Shown piece by piece: positions 11,105 through 23,413 of a DNA stretch of 64,000 nt. Numbering within the stretch: the first letter of the stretch is position 1; every line of letters begins with the position of its first letter. The stretch comes from Trileptium ribeirensis. Lineage: Eukaryota > Nematoda > Enoplea > Enoplida > Thoracostomopsidae. The DNA lies in assembly GCA_030248225.1 (NCBI GenBank), contig JASANE010001655.1, positions 1 through 64,000 of the forward strand, written 5' to 3'. The translations under genes were made by a program, and so were the position numbers. The notes beneath the pieces are model-generated. The model saw nothing but the letters and a program-made list of their open reading frames with translations, did no database searches and was not told where the DNA came from.

Positions 11105-13217
11105 AACTGTAAGTTGTAGTTTCTAACAGTAAAATCCGCCCATAAAATGCTTTTTGATGAAAACATCTAAAATATTGTCATGATAATTGAAGTTTGCCAT
11201 AGAATCTTAAAAAATTTCGGAGAAAACATATTTCACTGTATCGGTTTAAAGGTGGAAGAACAAATTTTATTGGAAAACGTCTTTCATTAACTTAAAGGCG
11301 AATAGTTACAGCCATAACTAAGACATTTACATTGTTGCTTTGCTAATCTATAATTGCTTTTCGTAGTGTGTTGCTATGGATTGTGTGTCATTGCAATTTG
11401 ACTTAAGTATCCCAGAAAACAATTGAACTAAAGCATTTTGTGTAATACCATAGCGTGTTTGCCACCTGCCGAATGACAGCAAGTGGATTTATTGAAGCAT
11501 TTGTATCGCAGTTCACCTTTAATTAGCACCTTCACGGTGTGATTGTTGATGTATTCACATTTATTATTTGTCGCTTGAGAAGAAGTAATGCTCCTCTATT
11601 TTTGAACAATTAGAACAATATGGTACATTTTTACTGACAAAATAGCTTGTATCGTTCACAATAGCAAATTATACCTGGCCTCGCATTAAAACTAATAAAA
11701 AATTTTTATGCCAAACCACATATCTAAAGTGTTCTATATCTAGGACGTTTTCATGAATTAAATTGGAAATATTTATGATTTCAAATTTTGTAGGTTAAAG
11801 TTAAAGTACGAGCATAACATTTATTGGAATTTAGTTGGTTTCACTAGCAAAAAGTATCATGGATAATTAAAAAATTAATGATTTTATAACAATACTTATC
11901 AAAGAACAATGTCAAATGTCATTCTTTTTGGTAAGTATATATTACGTATTTTAGATTGCGACAACGCTGATATTCTACTGCAACGGATCAGTGCCTCGGT
12001 TACTGTTCTCGCCCGAGTGAGGTTTGGGAACATTCATGCTTTGCAAACAGTTGCTGGGTTAATGTATATGCAATTATGAATTCTGTTCGATTTTTTCTCT
12101 TGCTGTTTGTGTTATGGCATAAATGAGAGTCGCCGTAATTTCAATGTTTAGTAAAGTCACATTTCATATTTTTAGTATATTATTGCGATTGCGCTCAGCC
12201 GTCAGAAGTAAAGATTAACGAGATCACGCCACTATAGATACATTTCTGAATATGGAGGATAATAATTTTTGTTTCTGATAGATATGAGTAATACGTAATA
12301 TGAATGTGAAATTTAAATTGCGTTTTTCATATAAAAGACAAATCTCTATTTCTTGATCTTTTGTGTACAATATAGATTTTACATTTACAAAAGTTAAGCC
12401 ATACAACTGGAAATGTTTGAGCATGCAGTAACTGCTAGACCAAAACAGCATATCTATTCCGATGCTCAAAATATCTTTACATTTTATGAATTTTAAATCG
12501 TAAATTTTTATTTATAAATGATACAGGACAGAATTTCAGAGGCTAGCTTGAAACTAAGCTTTATTTGTTATTAAGTGGCCTAGTTTCTAATAGAGGATAG
12601 AATTTATGAGACTAATTTGGAGCAAAACATTAAACCATATTCATTATTAAAGCGTCCTAGTGATAAAAAGTGGGCTAAAATTTTGATGTATTGTAGAAAA
12701 ATCAAACTTGAGCATAACCTTGTGTTGCACATTTAACTCTGAAAAAGTTTGCTTTTTGCCGGCTAATTAGCTGTATGTTCCCATGCATATGATATGCGTA
12801 TATATCGTTTTGGTAATTGTGTGGGTCCATGTCACGCTGACGGGAGTAAGATTTACATCCTTGAAAACATCAGCTTTGTACAAGGGTTCAGGACAGCTTC
12901 CCACCATTTAGTCGTTGGCTTAGCGTAAAGGTTTACTTAAAAATTGTAGCTTATGCCTGTCAACTAGATTTAAGGCTTTACCCGTTTTTTAAATTTGCAA
13001 AGCAATTTGAAAATTTGTAATGTGAATGGAAGAATATTGCTAAATCTATTAATGCCGTAATGGTTTTTTAATTCAAATTTAAAGTTTAGAGTACCAGCAA
13101 CTACTTGGAAGATACGCATAAAGTCCATAATTTTAGCTGCCCGAACACAGTAAATTACAGCATGAAATCTTACAATAAATTGTAGCAACTCAGAAAATTC
13201 CAGAATCAATTCCATAT
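11105..13217. other. Non-coding AT-rich spacer
   Basis: No convincing coding exon. A 22-nt ATG segment at 11909-11930 ends in GTAAGT and would encode MSNVILF, loosely like the start of the SGNH exon at 6182, but it is too short to call. Otherwise nothing nameable. Confidence 0.35.
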
Positions 13218-13448
13218 TTGCTACAGAAAATAATTTCAGGGGACATTATTAGGCTTAAAACTTTATTTACGTTTATATTGTGTTTAGTTGTCTGTGAAAT
13301 ATTTGCTTCTGATAAAGTCTGTAATAAAACCAGCAAAAAATTGCTGCATCCATATTGTTCTCTTTTTACCAACTTATCTGTTATTTCATGTAATAAACAA
13401 GGTAAATGTGCATCACAACCTGTCGGACATGATTGTCATGACTTTTAA
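13218..13448 (+). CDS. Candidate small Cys-rich secreted peptide
   Basis: A 76-codon frame starting MLQKIISGDIIRLK, with a hydrophobic stretch LFTFILCLVVCEIFA at about residues 16-30 that resembles a signal peptide. A short tail with five cysteines follows (VC, YC, SC, KC, DC). I recognise no family. A possible acceptor (taatttcag) lies just inside the frame and a GTAAAT follows codon 61, so it could be part of a spliced gene or simply chance in AT-rich DNA. Confidence 0.22.
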   Translation: MLQKIISGDIIRLKTLFTFILCLVVCEIFASDKVCNKTSKKLLHPYCSLFTNLSVISCNKQGKCASQPVGHDCHDF

Positions 13449-14059
13449 GATGTGCGAAAATCCATTTGAATTATCAAAATTTCCGACCCAGTTGCTTTTA
13501 CATAAATAGATGAGCAATAAAACGCGTTTCGAAAATGGGCATTACTGATATGTAAAAAACAAAAATTGGTATGCTTGCTTATAAACTCTCGTCTGGATAA
13601 TTATGTGTAATCCAACATTTGTATGTTAAAGTTGTGCTATTTGGCTGATTTATTTTGCTCTGATATGCTGTTATGTAGAAATGATTGTTTATTTTGCTTT
13701 GTTCATGTACATACCAGAAAAGGTTTACTACAAATATGGGTCTAAACAAGAAAATGCGCAAATGCAATGCAGCGGGAGGACATTTGATTTTGAATGTGTT
13801 TAGGAGATTTTTCAAAGATGCACAAAGTGGGTTCTACTTCGGCAAAGGACCGGTTATTTTTTCAGTAATACGTAAACTCTTTATGGTACAGTTACTTGCA
13901 AATTGTCGAACGTATATAAAAGCGTAGGAATTATGGCGTAGACCACATTAAGTGTTTGGCTCTGTATGTGATAGCTAGATTTTAGTAAGAATCGAAAGAT
14001 CAACGTGACCAATTTAACATTGTGAATTATTAAATCGCACAGGCTATCAATTGAGCTAT

Positions 14060-14460
14060 CCCCAAATCATCTTTAAAAGAAAAAATTTAGTTAGTCGTAA
14101 CTGCAATTTCAAAGTAGTGTATCTTTAAAACATTTTTGGATTATCGTAAGTTCAATTTCAAAGGTAGATTATCTTTGAAACAAAAATAATCTTTCAAAGT
14201 AGTATATCTTTAGAACAAAAATTTTGCTTTGTCGCAAGGACAATTTAGGTTCTTTAAACAAAAATTTTGGTTTGCCGTAAGGGTGTTCCAACTTCAAAGG
14301 TAGTTTATCTTTAGAACAAAAATTTTGGTTTGTCGCAAGGACAATTTAAGGTAGCAGTGTATCTTTACAAGAAAAATTATGGTTTGTAGTACAGGCAATT
14401 TTAAAGGAACTGTATCTTTAAAAAATTTGGTTTGTCGATAGAGCAATTTAAAAAGTTGTA
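14060..14460. repeat. Diverged tandem repeat, about 60-75 bp unit
   Basis: Words such as TATCTTTAGAACAAAAATTTT, GGTTTGTCGCAAGGACAATT and CAAAGTAGT recur about six times with variable spacing. The copies are well diverged, indicating an old array. Confidence 0.7.
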
Positions 14461-17400
14461 TAAGTTTTATTGTGTAGAAGTTTGTTCCTGGCCAAACTCA
14501 AGATTTGCTTTTTAAACCGTGCCTCAATGCCCGAACTATGGCGGTTCAACGGAACTGAAGTAAACCTTGTTGTTCTTGGCAAATAAAAAATTCAAGATTA
14601 TATATTTCGGCTGCGCTTAAAGTTGAATTAGTCTATTTTATTGATCTAACTAAAAATATGTGTATCTATGATCATTTATGTTGTCTTTTCACGTATATAC
14701 CACAAAATATCTGTGATAAATATGAATCAAGTTTAAATGGAAAATTGTCCTACCAGTCTATGAGTTTTGTTGCTTGTATTACGAATAATCATTGTAATTC
14801 ACATGATTTTTCATTATTTTCAATTTCTTATCTGCGTTTGCTGTGAAAAACTAATAAATTCACCTAAGCTTGCGACAAGGGCTTTGACTACGGATCCCCT
14901 TTTGCCTAACCATAGTTTCCTATGATAAGCAAACCGAATCCTATATCCTTGAGTCTAACTCAAACAGCCGACCCCAAAGGGTTCAAGCGCCTCGTAGGAA
15001 TGCCGAAGTGTCGATCACGCCCACATCACAGTGGCTGCGCCGCGCTTTATCCTGGTTAATTGTATGTTCACTTCGCTCAGAAGTGCCTAAGCCTCGCGAA
15101 ATCGAGGTAACTGCCTGGTTTATTAACATACCCATGCACTTGTTTCAGCAAATTCAAGGTTTCACGAAGCCGTGCTAACTAGTCCCGTTTCACTCAGTAG
15201 GTTCAGCTGAACCAAGCCCTCGCGAAATTGCAGTAACTTAACCTGGTTATTGGTTCAGCTGAACCAATGTTTTGCGAAATTGCTGTAACTTAACCTAGTT
15301 ACTGGTTCAGCTGAACCAAGATCTTGCGAAATTGTGATAACTTAACCTGGTTACTGGTTCAGCTGAACCAATGCTTTGCGAAATCGTGGTAATTTGCCCT
15401 GGTTAATTGTATGTTCATTTGGCTCAGAAGTACCTAAGCCTCGCGAAATCGATGTAAATGCCTCGTTTATTAACATACCCATGCACTTGTTTCAGCAAAT
15501 TTAAGGTTTTACGAAGCCGTGGTAACTGGTCTGGTCTCCCGCACTAGGTTCAGCTGAACCAAGTCCTTGAAATAGCGGTAACTTAATCTGGTGACTGGTT
15601 CAGCTGAACCAAGCCCTCGCGAAATTGCGGTAACTTAATCTGGTGACTGGTTCAGCTGAACCAGGGTCTTGCGAAATTGCGGTAACTTAATCTGGTGACT
15701 GCTTCAGATAAACCAAGCCCTCGCGAAATTGCGGTATCTTAACATGGTTTGGTTTCCCTCACTAGGTTCAGCTGAACCAAGTCTTTCCGAAATAGCGGTA
15801 ACTTAATCTGGTGAATGGTGCAGTTGAACCAAGCCCTCGCAAAATTGCGATAACTTAACCTGATTACTGGTTCAGCTGAATCAGGGTCTTGCGAAATAGC
15901 GGTAACTTAATCTGGTGACTGGCTCAGCTGAACCAAGCCCTCGCGAAATTGCGGTAACATAATCTGGTGACAGGTTCAGCTGAACCAAGGTGTTTTGAAA
16001 TTGCGGTAACTTAATCTGGTGAATGGTGCAGTTGAACCAAGCCCTCGCAAAATCGCGATAACTTAACCTGGTTACTGGTTTAGCTGAGCCAGGGTCTTGC
16101 GAAATTGCGATAACCTAATCTGGTGACTGCTTCAGCTGAACCAAGGCTTTGCGAAATCGTGGTAATTTGCCCTGGTTAATTTGTATGTGCACTTTCCTCA
16201 TAAGTACCTAAGCCTCGATAAATTGATGTAACTGCCTGGTTTATTAACATACCCATGCACTTGTTTCAGCAAATTAAAGGTTTTACGAAGCCGTGGTAAC
16301 TTGTCCCGTTTCACTCACCAGGTTCAGCTGAACAAAGCCCTCGCTAAATTGCGGTAACTTAACCTGATTACTGGTTCAGCTGAACCAGGGTCTTGCGAAA
16401 TAGCGGTAACTTAATCTGGTGACTGGTTCAGCTGAACCAAGCCCTCGCGAAATTGCGGTAACTTAATCTGGTGACTGGTTCAGCTGAACCAGGGTCTTGC
16501 GAAATTGCGGTAACTTAATCTGGTGACAGGTTCAGCTGAACCAAGGTGTTTTGAAATTGCGGTAACTTAATCTGGTGAATGGTGCAGCTGAACCAAGCCC
16601 TCGCAAAATCGCGATAACCTAACCTGGTTACTGGTTCAGCTGAACCAGGGTCTTGCGAAATTGTGGTAACCTAATCTGGTGACTGGTTCAGCTGAACCAA
16701 GGTCTCGCGAAATAGCGGTAACTTAATCTGGTGACTGGTTCAGCTGAACCAGGCCCTCGCGAAATTACGGTACCTTAACTTGGGTAGTGGTTCAGCTGAA
16801 CCAAGCCCTCGCGAAATTGCGGTAACTTAACCTGGTTACTGGTTCAGCTGAACCAAGTTCTCGCGAAATTGCGGTAACATAATCTGGTGACAGGTTCAGC
16901 TGAACCAAGGTGTTTTGAAATTGCGGTAACTTAATCTGGTGAATGGTGCAGTTGAACCAAGCCCTCGCAAAATCGCGATAACTTAATCTGGTGACTGGTT
17001 CAGCTGAACCAGGGTCTTGCGAAATTGCGGTAACTTAATCTGGTGACAGGTTCAGCTGAACCAAGGTGTTTTGAAATTGCGGTAACATAATCTGGTGAAT
17101 GGTGCAGCTGAATCAAGCCCTCGCAAAATCGCGATAACCTAACCTGGTTACTGGTTCAGCTGAACCAGGGTCTTGCGAAATTTTGGTAACCTAATCTGGT
17201 GACTGGTTCAGCTGAACCAAGGTCTCGCGAAATAGCGGTAACTTAATCTGATGACTGGTTCAGCTGAACCAGGCCCTCGCGAAATTACGGTACCTTAACT
17301 TGGGTAGTGGTTCAGCTGAACCAAGCCCTCGCGAAATTGCGGTAACTTAACCTGGTTACTGGTTCAGCTGAACCAAGTTCTCGCGAAATTGCGGTAACAT

Positions 17401-18711
17401 AATCTGGTGACAGGTTCAGCTGAACCAAGGTGTTTTGAAATTGCGGTAACTTAATCTGGTGAATGGTGCAGTTGAACCAAGCCCTCGCAAAATCGCGATA
17501 ACTTAACCTGGTTACTGGTTTAGCTGAGCCAGGGTCTTGCGAAATTGTGATAACCTAATCTGGTGACTGCTTCAGCTGAACCAAGGTCTCGCGAAATAGC
17601 GGTAACTTAATCTGGTGACTGGTTCAGCTGAACCAGGCCCTCGCGAAATTACGGTACCTTAACTTGGGTAGTGGTTCAGCTGAACCAAGTTCTCGCGAAA
17701 TTGCGGTAACATAATCTGGTGACAGGTTCAGCTGAACCAAGGTGTTTTGAAATTGCGGTAACTTAATCTGGTGAATGGTGCAGTTGAACCAAGCCCTCGC
17801 AAAATCGCGATAACTTAATCTGGTGACTGGTTCAGCTGAACCAGGGTCTTGCGAAATTGCGGTAAGTTAATCTGGTGACAGGTTCAGCTGAACCAAGGTG
17901 TTTTGAAATTGCGGTAACTTAATCTGGTGAATGGTGCAGCTGAATCAAGCCCTCGCAAAATCGCGATAACCTAACTTGGTTACTGGTTCAGCTGAACCAG
18001 GGTCTTGCGAAATTGTGGTAACCTAATCTGGTGAGTGGTTCAGCTGAACCAAGGTCTCGCGAAATAGCGGTAACTTAATCTGATGACTGGTTCAGCTGAA
18101 CCAGGCCCTCGCGAAATTACGGTACCTTAACTTGGGTAGTGGTTCAGTTGAACCAAGCCCTCGCGAAATTGCGGTAACTTAACCTGGTTACTGGTTCAGC
18201 TGAACCAAGTTCTCGCGAAATTGCGGTAACATAATCTGGTGACAGGTTCAGCTGAACCAAGGTGTTTTGAAATTGCGGTAACTTAATCTGGTGAATGGTG
18301 CAGTTGAACCAAGCCCTCGCAAAATCGCGATAACTTAACCTGGTTACTGGTTTAGCTGAGCCAGGGTCTTGCGAAATTGCGATAACCTAATCTGGTGACT
18401 GCTTCAGCTGAACCAAGGCTTTGCGAAATCGTGGTAATTTGCCCTGGTTAATTTGTATGTGCACTTTTCTCATAAGTACCTAAGCCTCGTTAAATTGATG
18501 TAACTGCCTGGTTTATTAACATACCCATGCACTTGTTTCAGAAAATTAAAGGTTTTACGAAGCCGTGGTAACTTGTCCCGTTTCACTCACCAGGTTCAGC
18601 TGAACAAAGCCCTCGCTAAATTGCGGTAACTTAACCTGGTTATTGGTTCAGCTGAACCAAGGCCTCGTGAAATTGCGGTAACTTAACCTGGGTACTGGTT
18701 CTGCTGAACCA

Positions 18712-18876
18712 AGGTTTATTTTCTTCCATATTTCCTTCCAAGGGCTAGCGTCTGTGCCGCGTGCCAAGTATCTAGCCTCCGCCGCGTACTTTTTCCTGCC
18801 GCGTACTTTTCCCTGCCGCGTACTTTTTCTTGCCGCGTACTTTTTCTTGCCGCGTACTTTTTCTTGCCGCGCAAAA
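18712..18876. repeat. Piece of the 159-bp/GCCGCGTAC repeat embedded in the satellite
   Basis: Right after a satellite unit (AACCAAGG) the sequence switches to TTTATTTTCTTCCATATTTC, AGGGCTAGCGTCTG and six GCCGCGTACTTTTTC copies. It returns to satellite at GCGCAAAATAGCAGTAAC. This is the repeat family of 1.05-3.39 kb, some 15 kb away. Confidence 0.88.
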
Positions 18877-20409
18877 TAGCAGTAACTTAATCTGATGGCT
18901 GGTTCAGCTGAACCAAGACCTCGCGAAATTGCGGTAACTTAACCTGGTTATTGGTTCAGCTGAATCAGGCCCTCGCGAAATTGCGGTAACTTAACCTGGT
19001 TAGTTGTTCAGCTGAACCAAGGCTTTGCGAAATCGTGGTTAATTGTATGTTCACTTGGCTCGGAAGTACATAAGCATCGCGAAATTGATGTAACTGTTTG
19101 GTTTATTAACGTACCCATGCACTTGTTTCAGCAAATTCAAGGTTTTACGAAGCCGTGGTAACTAGTCCCGTTTCACTCACTAGGTTCAGCTGAACAAAGC
19201 CCTCGCGAAATTGCGGTAACTTAACCTGGTTAGTGGTTCAGCTGAACGAAAGTCTTGCGAAATAAAGGTAACTTAATCCACTGGTTCAGTTGAACCAACA
19301 CCTCGCGAAATTCTGGTAATTTAACCTGGTTATTGGTTCAGCTGAACCAGGCCCTCGCGAAATTGCGGTAACTTAACCTGGTTAGTTGTTCAGCCGAACC
19401 AAGGCTTTGCGCAATTGCGGTATCTTAACATGGTTTGGTTTCCCTCACTAGGTTCAGCTGAACCAAGTCTTTCCGAAATAGCGGTAACTTAATCTGGTGA
19501 ATGGTGCAGTTGAACCAAGCCCTCGCAAAATTGCGATAACTTAACCTGATTACTGGTTCAGCTGAACCAGGGTCTTGCGAAATAGCGGTAACTTAATCTG
19601 GTGACTGGTTCAGCTGAACCAAGCCCTCGCGAAATTGCGGTAACTTAATCTGGTGACTGGTTCAGCTGAACCAGGGTCTTGCGAAATTGCGGTAACTTAA
19701 TCTGGTGACAGTTTCAGCTGAACCAAGGTGTTTTGAAATTGCGGTAACCTAATCTGGTGAATGGTGCAGCTGAACCAAACCCTCGCAAAATCGCGATAAC
19801 CTAACCTGGTTACTGGTTCAGCTGAACCAGGGTCTTGCGAATTTGTGGTAACCTAATCTGGTGACTGGTTCAGCTGAACCAAGGTCTCGCGAAATAGCGG
19901 TAACTTAATCTGGTGACTGGTTCAGCTGAACCAGGCCCTCGCGAAATTACGGTACCTTAACTTGGGTAGTGGTTCAGCTGAACCAAGCCCTCGCGAAATT
20001 GCGGTAACTTAACCTGGTTACTGGTTCAGCTGAACCAAGTTCTCGCGAAATTGCGGTAACATAATCTGGTGACAGGTTCAGCTGATCCAAGGTGTTTTGA
20101 AATTGCGGTAACTTAATCTGGTGAATGGTGCAGTTGAACCAAGCCCTCGCAAAATCGCGATAACTTAATCTGGTGACTGGTTCAGCTGAACCAGGGTCTT
20201 GCGAAATTGCGGTAACTTAATCTGGTGACAGGTTCAGCTGAACCAAGGTGTTTTGAAATTGCGGTAACTTAATCTGGTGAATGGTGCAGTTGAACCAAAC
20301 CCTCGCAAAATCGCGATAACTTAACCTGGTTACTGGTTTAGCTGAGCCAGGGTCTTGCGAAATTGCGATAACCTAATCTGGTGACTGCTTCAGCTGAACC
20401 AAGGCTTTG

Positions 20410-22020
20410 CGAAATCGTGGTAATTTGCCCTGGTTAATTTGTATGTGCACTTTCCTCATAAGTACCTAAGCCTCGATAAATTGATGTAACTGCCTGGTTT
20501 ATTAACATACCCATGCACTTGTTTCAGCAAATTAAAGGTTTTACGAAGCCGTGGTAACTTGTCCCGTTTCACTCATCAGGTTCAGCTGAACAAAGCCCTC
20601 GCGAAATTGCGGTAACTTAACCTGGTTATTGGTTCAGCTGAACCAAGCCCGCGCGAAATTGCGGTCCTTAACCTGGTTATTGGTTGAGCTGAACCAGTCA
20701 CCAGATTAAGTTACCACATTTTCGCAAGACCTTGGTTCAGCTGAACCAGTAACCAGGTTAAGTTACCGCAATTTTGCAAGACCTTGGTTCAGCTGAACCA
20801 AGCCCTCGTGAAATTGCGGTAACTTAATCTAGCTATTGGTTCAGCTGAACCAAGGTTTCGCGAAATTGCGGTAACTTAACCTGGTTACTGGTTCAGCTGG
20901 ACCAAGTTCTCGCGAAATTGCGGTAACATAATCTGGTGACAGGTTCAGCTGATCCAAGGTGTTTTGAAATTGCGGTAACTTAATCTGGTGAATGGTGCAG
21001 TTGAACCAAGCCCTCGCAAAATCGCGATAACTTAATCTGGTGACTGGTTCAGCTGAACCAGGGTCTTGCGAAATTGCGATAACTTAATCTGGTGACAGGT
21101 TCAGCTGAACCAAGGTGTTTTGAAATTGCGGTAACTTAATCTGGTGAATGGTGCAGCTGAACCAAGCCCTCGCAAAATCGCGATAACCTAACCTGGTTAC
21201 TGGTTCAGCTGAACCAGGGTCTTGCGAAATTGTGGTAACCTAATCTGGTGACTGGTTCAGCTGAACCAAGGTCTCGCGAAATAGCGGTAACTTAATCTGG
21301 TGACTGGTTCAGCTGAACCAGGCCCTCGCGAAATTACGGTACCTTAACTTGGGTAGTGGTTCAGCTGAACCAAGCCCTCGCGAAATTGCGGTAACTTAAC
21401 CTGGTTACTGGTTCAGCTGAACCAAGTTCTCGCAAAATTGCGGTAACATAATCTGGTGACAGGTTCAGCTGAACCAAGGTGTTTTGAAATTGCGGTAACT
21501 TAATCTGGTGAATGGTGCAGTTGAACCAAACCCTCGCAAAATCGCGATAACTTAACCTGGTTACTGGTTTAGCTGAGCCAGGGTCTTGCGAAATTGCGAT
21601 AACCTAATCTGGTGACTGCTTCAGCTGAACCAAGGCTTTGCGAAATCGTGGTAATTTGCCCTGGTTAATTTGTATGTGCACTTTCCTCATAAGTACCTAA
21701 GCCTCGATAAATTGATGTAACTGCCTGGTTTATTAACATACCCATGCACTTGTTTCAGCAAATTAAAGGTTTTACGAAGCCGTGGTAACTTGTCCCGTTT
21801 CACTCACCAGGTTCAGCTGAACAAAACCCTCGCGAAATTGCGGTAACTTAACCTGGTTATTGGTTCAGCTGAACCAAGCCCGCGCGAAATTGCGGTCCTT
21901 AACCTGGTTATTGGTTGAGCTGAACCAGTCACCAGATTAAGTTACCACATTTTCGCAAGACCTTGGTTCAGCTGAACCAGTAACCAGGTTAAGTTACCGC
22001 AATTTTGCAAGACCTTGGTT
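20410..22020. repeat. 1.23-kb segmental duplication containing inverted satellite units
   Basis: The CCCATGCACTT markers at 20510 and 21741 are 1,231 bp apart, and the sequence after each is nearly identical for about 300 bp. That stretch includes two units in reverse orientation (GAACCAGTCACCAGATTAAG ... TTTCGCAAGACCTTGGTTC) at about 20690-20790 and 21920-22020. A third inverted unit lies near 22,287-22,340. Confidence 0.82.
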
Positions 22021-23007
22021 CAGCTGAACCAAGCCCTCGTGAAATTGCGGTAACTTAATCTAGCTATTGGTTCAGCTGAACCAAGGTTTCGCGAAATTGC
22101 GGTAACTTAACCTGGTTATTGGTTCAGCTGAAGCAAGGTCTTGCGAAATTGCGGTAACTTAACCTAGTTATTGGTTCAGCTGAACCAGTTTCGCGAAACT
22201 GCAGTAAAACTTAACATCGTGATTGGTTCAGCTGACATTAGGTCTTGCGAAATTGTGGCAACTTAATCTGGTGACTGGTTCAGCACAACCAGTCACCAGA
22301 TTATGTTACCGCAATTTCGCAAGACCTTGGTTCAGCTGAACCAGTGACGATGTTCTTGCGAAATTGTGGTAACTTAATCTGGTGACAGCTTCAGCTGAAC
22401 CAAGCCCTCGCGAAATTGCAGCAACTTAAACTAGTTATTGGTTTAGCTGAGCCAAGGTTTCGCGAAACTGTAGTAACTTAATATGGTGACTGTTTCAACT
22501 AAACCAAGCTCTCGCGAAATCGCGGCAACTTAACCTGTTTAGTGGTTCAGCTGAATGAAGGTTTTACGAAATCGTGGTAAGTTGTTCTAGTTAATTATAT
22601 GTTCCCTTGGTTCAAAAGAACCTAAGCCTTGCGAAATCGAGGTAACTGCCTGTTTACTAACATATCCATGCACTTTTTTCAGCATATTCAAGCCGTGGCC
22701 CGTTTCACCAAATTGCTTCAGGTGGAGTTGGCTGGTTCGATCGGCAAAGTTGTGAAAATATTACGTTTATAGAGCAGCTTAAAAGTATCTTGTGATTCAG
22801 TTATACTCATTTATCCAACCAATTAATCTACTATTGTCGATCGGATTATCATATACCTATGTTTGGCGTATGTTAAATTTTCGGTCGACTCAGTTTCAAA
22901 ACAGGCATAATTTTGTTCCAGGTTCGCTCTGACGTAGTTCACACATCAATTTTGTAATTTTTAAAGCGGTAATGGCTCACTCTGCTATACAAAAAATTTC
23001 GCGAAAT

Positions 23008-23413
23008 CATGGTAGGTGACTGGTTCAGTTGCTGAACCAAAACTGCTTACCCTACCATGTTCGCGCGAAACGAGAAATTTCGCGAACATGCACGAAACGG
23101 CTTAATTTATGCGCGAACTCGCAAAATAAGGCCATATGCGTAATCTACGTGAAATTTTGCATCAGACAAGTTTATTTACAGCCCAGGGAAAAACGCGAAA
23201 TTTGCGAAATCGACAAAATTTCGCGCGAAATGCGAACTTTTTGCAAAAGTTTTTCGCCTGTATTTTTTTTCTACTTAAGATACAGCAGTAATGTTTACAT
23301 ATTTGGACTCAGCATGAAATTCTGCGTCGAGTGAAAAAAATTTTTTTAAATTGGCCCAGTAGTTATCAGATTTCGCGCTTTCACAAAACGGCTACCGGGT
23401 AGAACCTACCATG
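23008..23413. mobile_element. Possible MITE rich in CGCGAAAT, with a satellite-like unit
   Basis: Ends are CATGGTAGGT (23008-23017) and ACCTACCATG (23404-23413). The interior is full of CGCGAAAT/TTCGCG words. Just inside the left end is GTGACTGGTTCAG-TTG-CTGAACC, the satellite palindrome split by three bases. No clear target duplication is visible. The frame at 23029-23334 is a by-product. Confidence 0.45.

Larger units (their letters stand above)
15046..22715. repeat. 7.7-kb satellite, 52-bp unit with a 14-bp palindrome
   Basis: The basic unit is 52 bp (palindrome starts at 15597 and 15649, for example). It reads GGTTCAGCTGAACC, then AAGCCCTCGCGAAATTGCGG, then TAACTTAATCTGGTGACT. The palindrome contains the E-box CAGCTG. 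Longer variant segments lacking the palindrome, marked by CCCATGCACTTGTTTCAG, recur near 15131, 15478, 16252, 18524, 19114, 20510, 21741 and 22665. The marker GCGGTAACATAATCTGGTG lies at 16871, 17391, 17703 and 18223, and again at 20053, 20920 and 21440. Spacings of 520 bp (10 units, three times) and 312 bp (6 units) show a higher-order structure. There are no long frames or direct-repeat/unique-spacer alternation. Confidence 0.93.

Noticed and set aside
11909..11930. Second SGNH-like gene start (MSNVILF before GTAAGT)
   Set aside because: Only seven codons, with no following exon found.
15046..22715. CRISPR-like regular repeats
   Set aside because: The intervals between palindromes are themselves repeated, orientation switches occur and the setting is eukaryotic, so it is a satellite.
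15046..22715. tRNA-derived repeats, because GGTTCA resembles the pol III B box
   Set aside because: GGTTCAGCTGAACC lacks the GGTTCGANTCC pattern and no A box or cloverleaf could be drawn.
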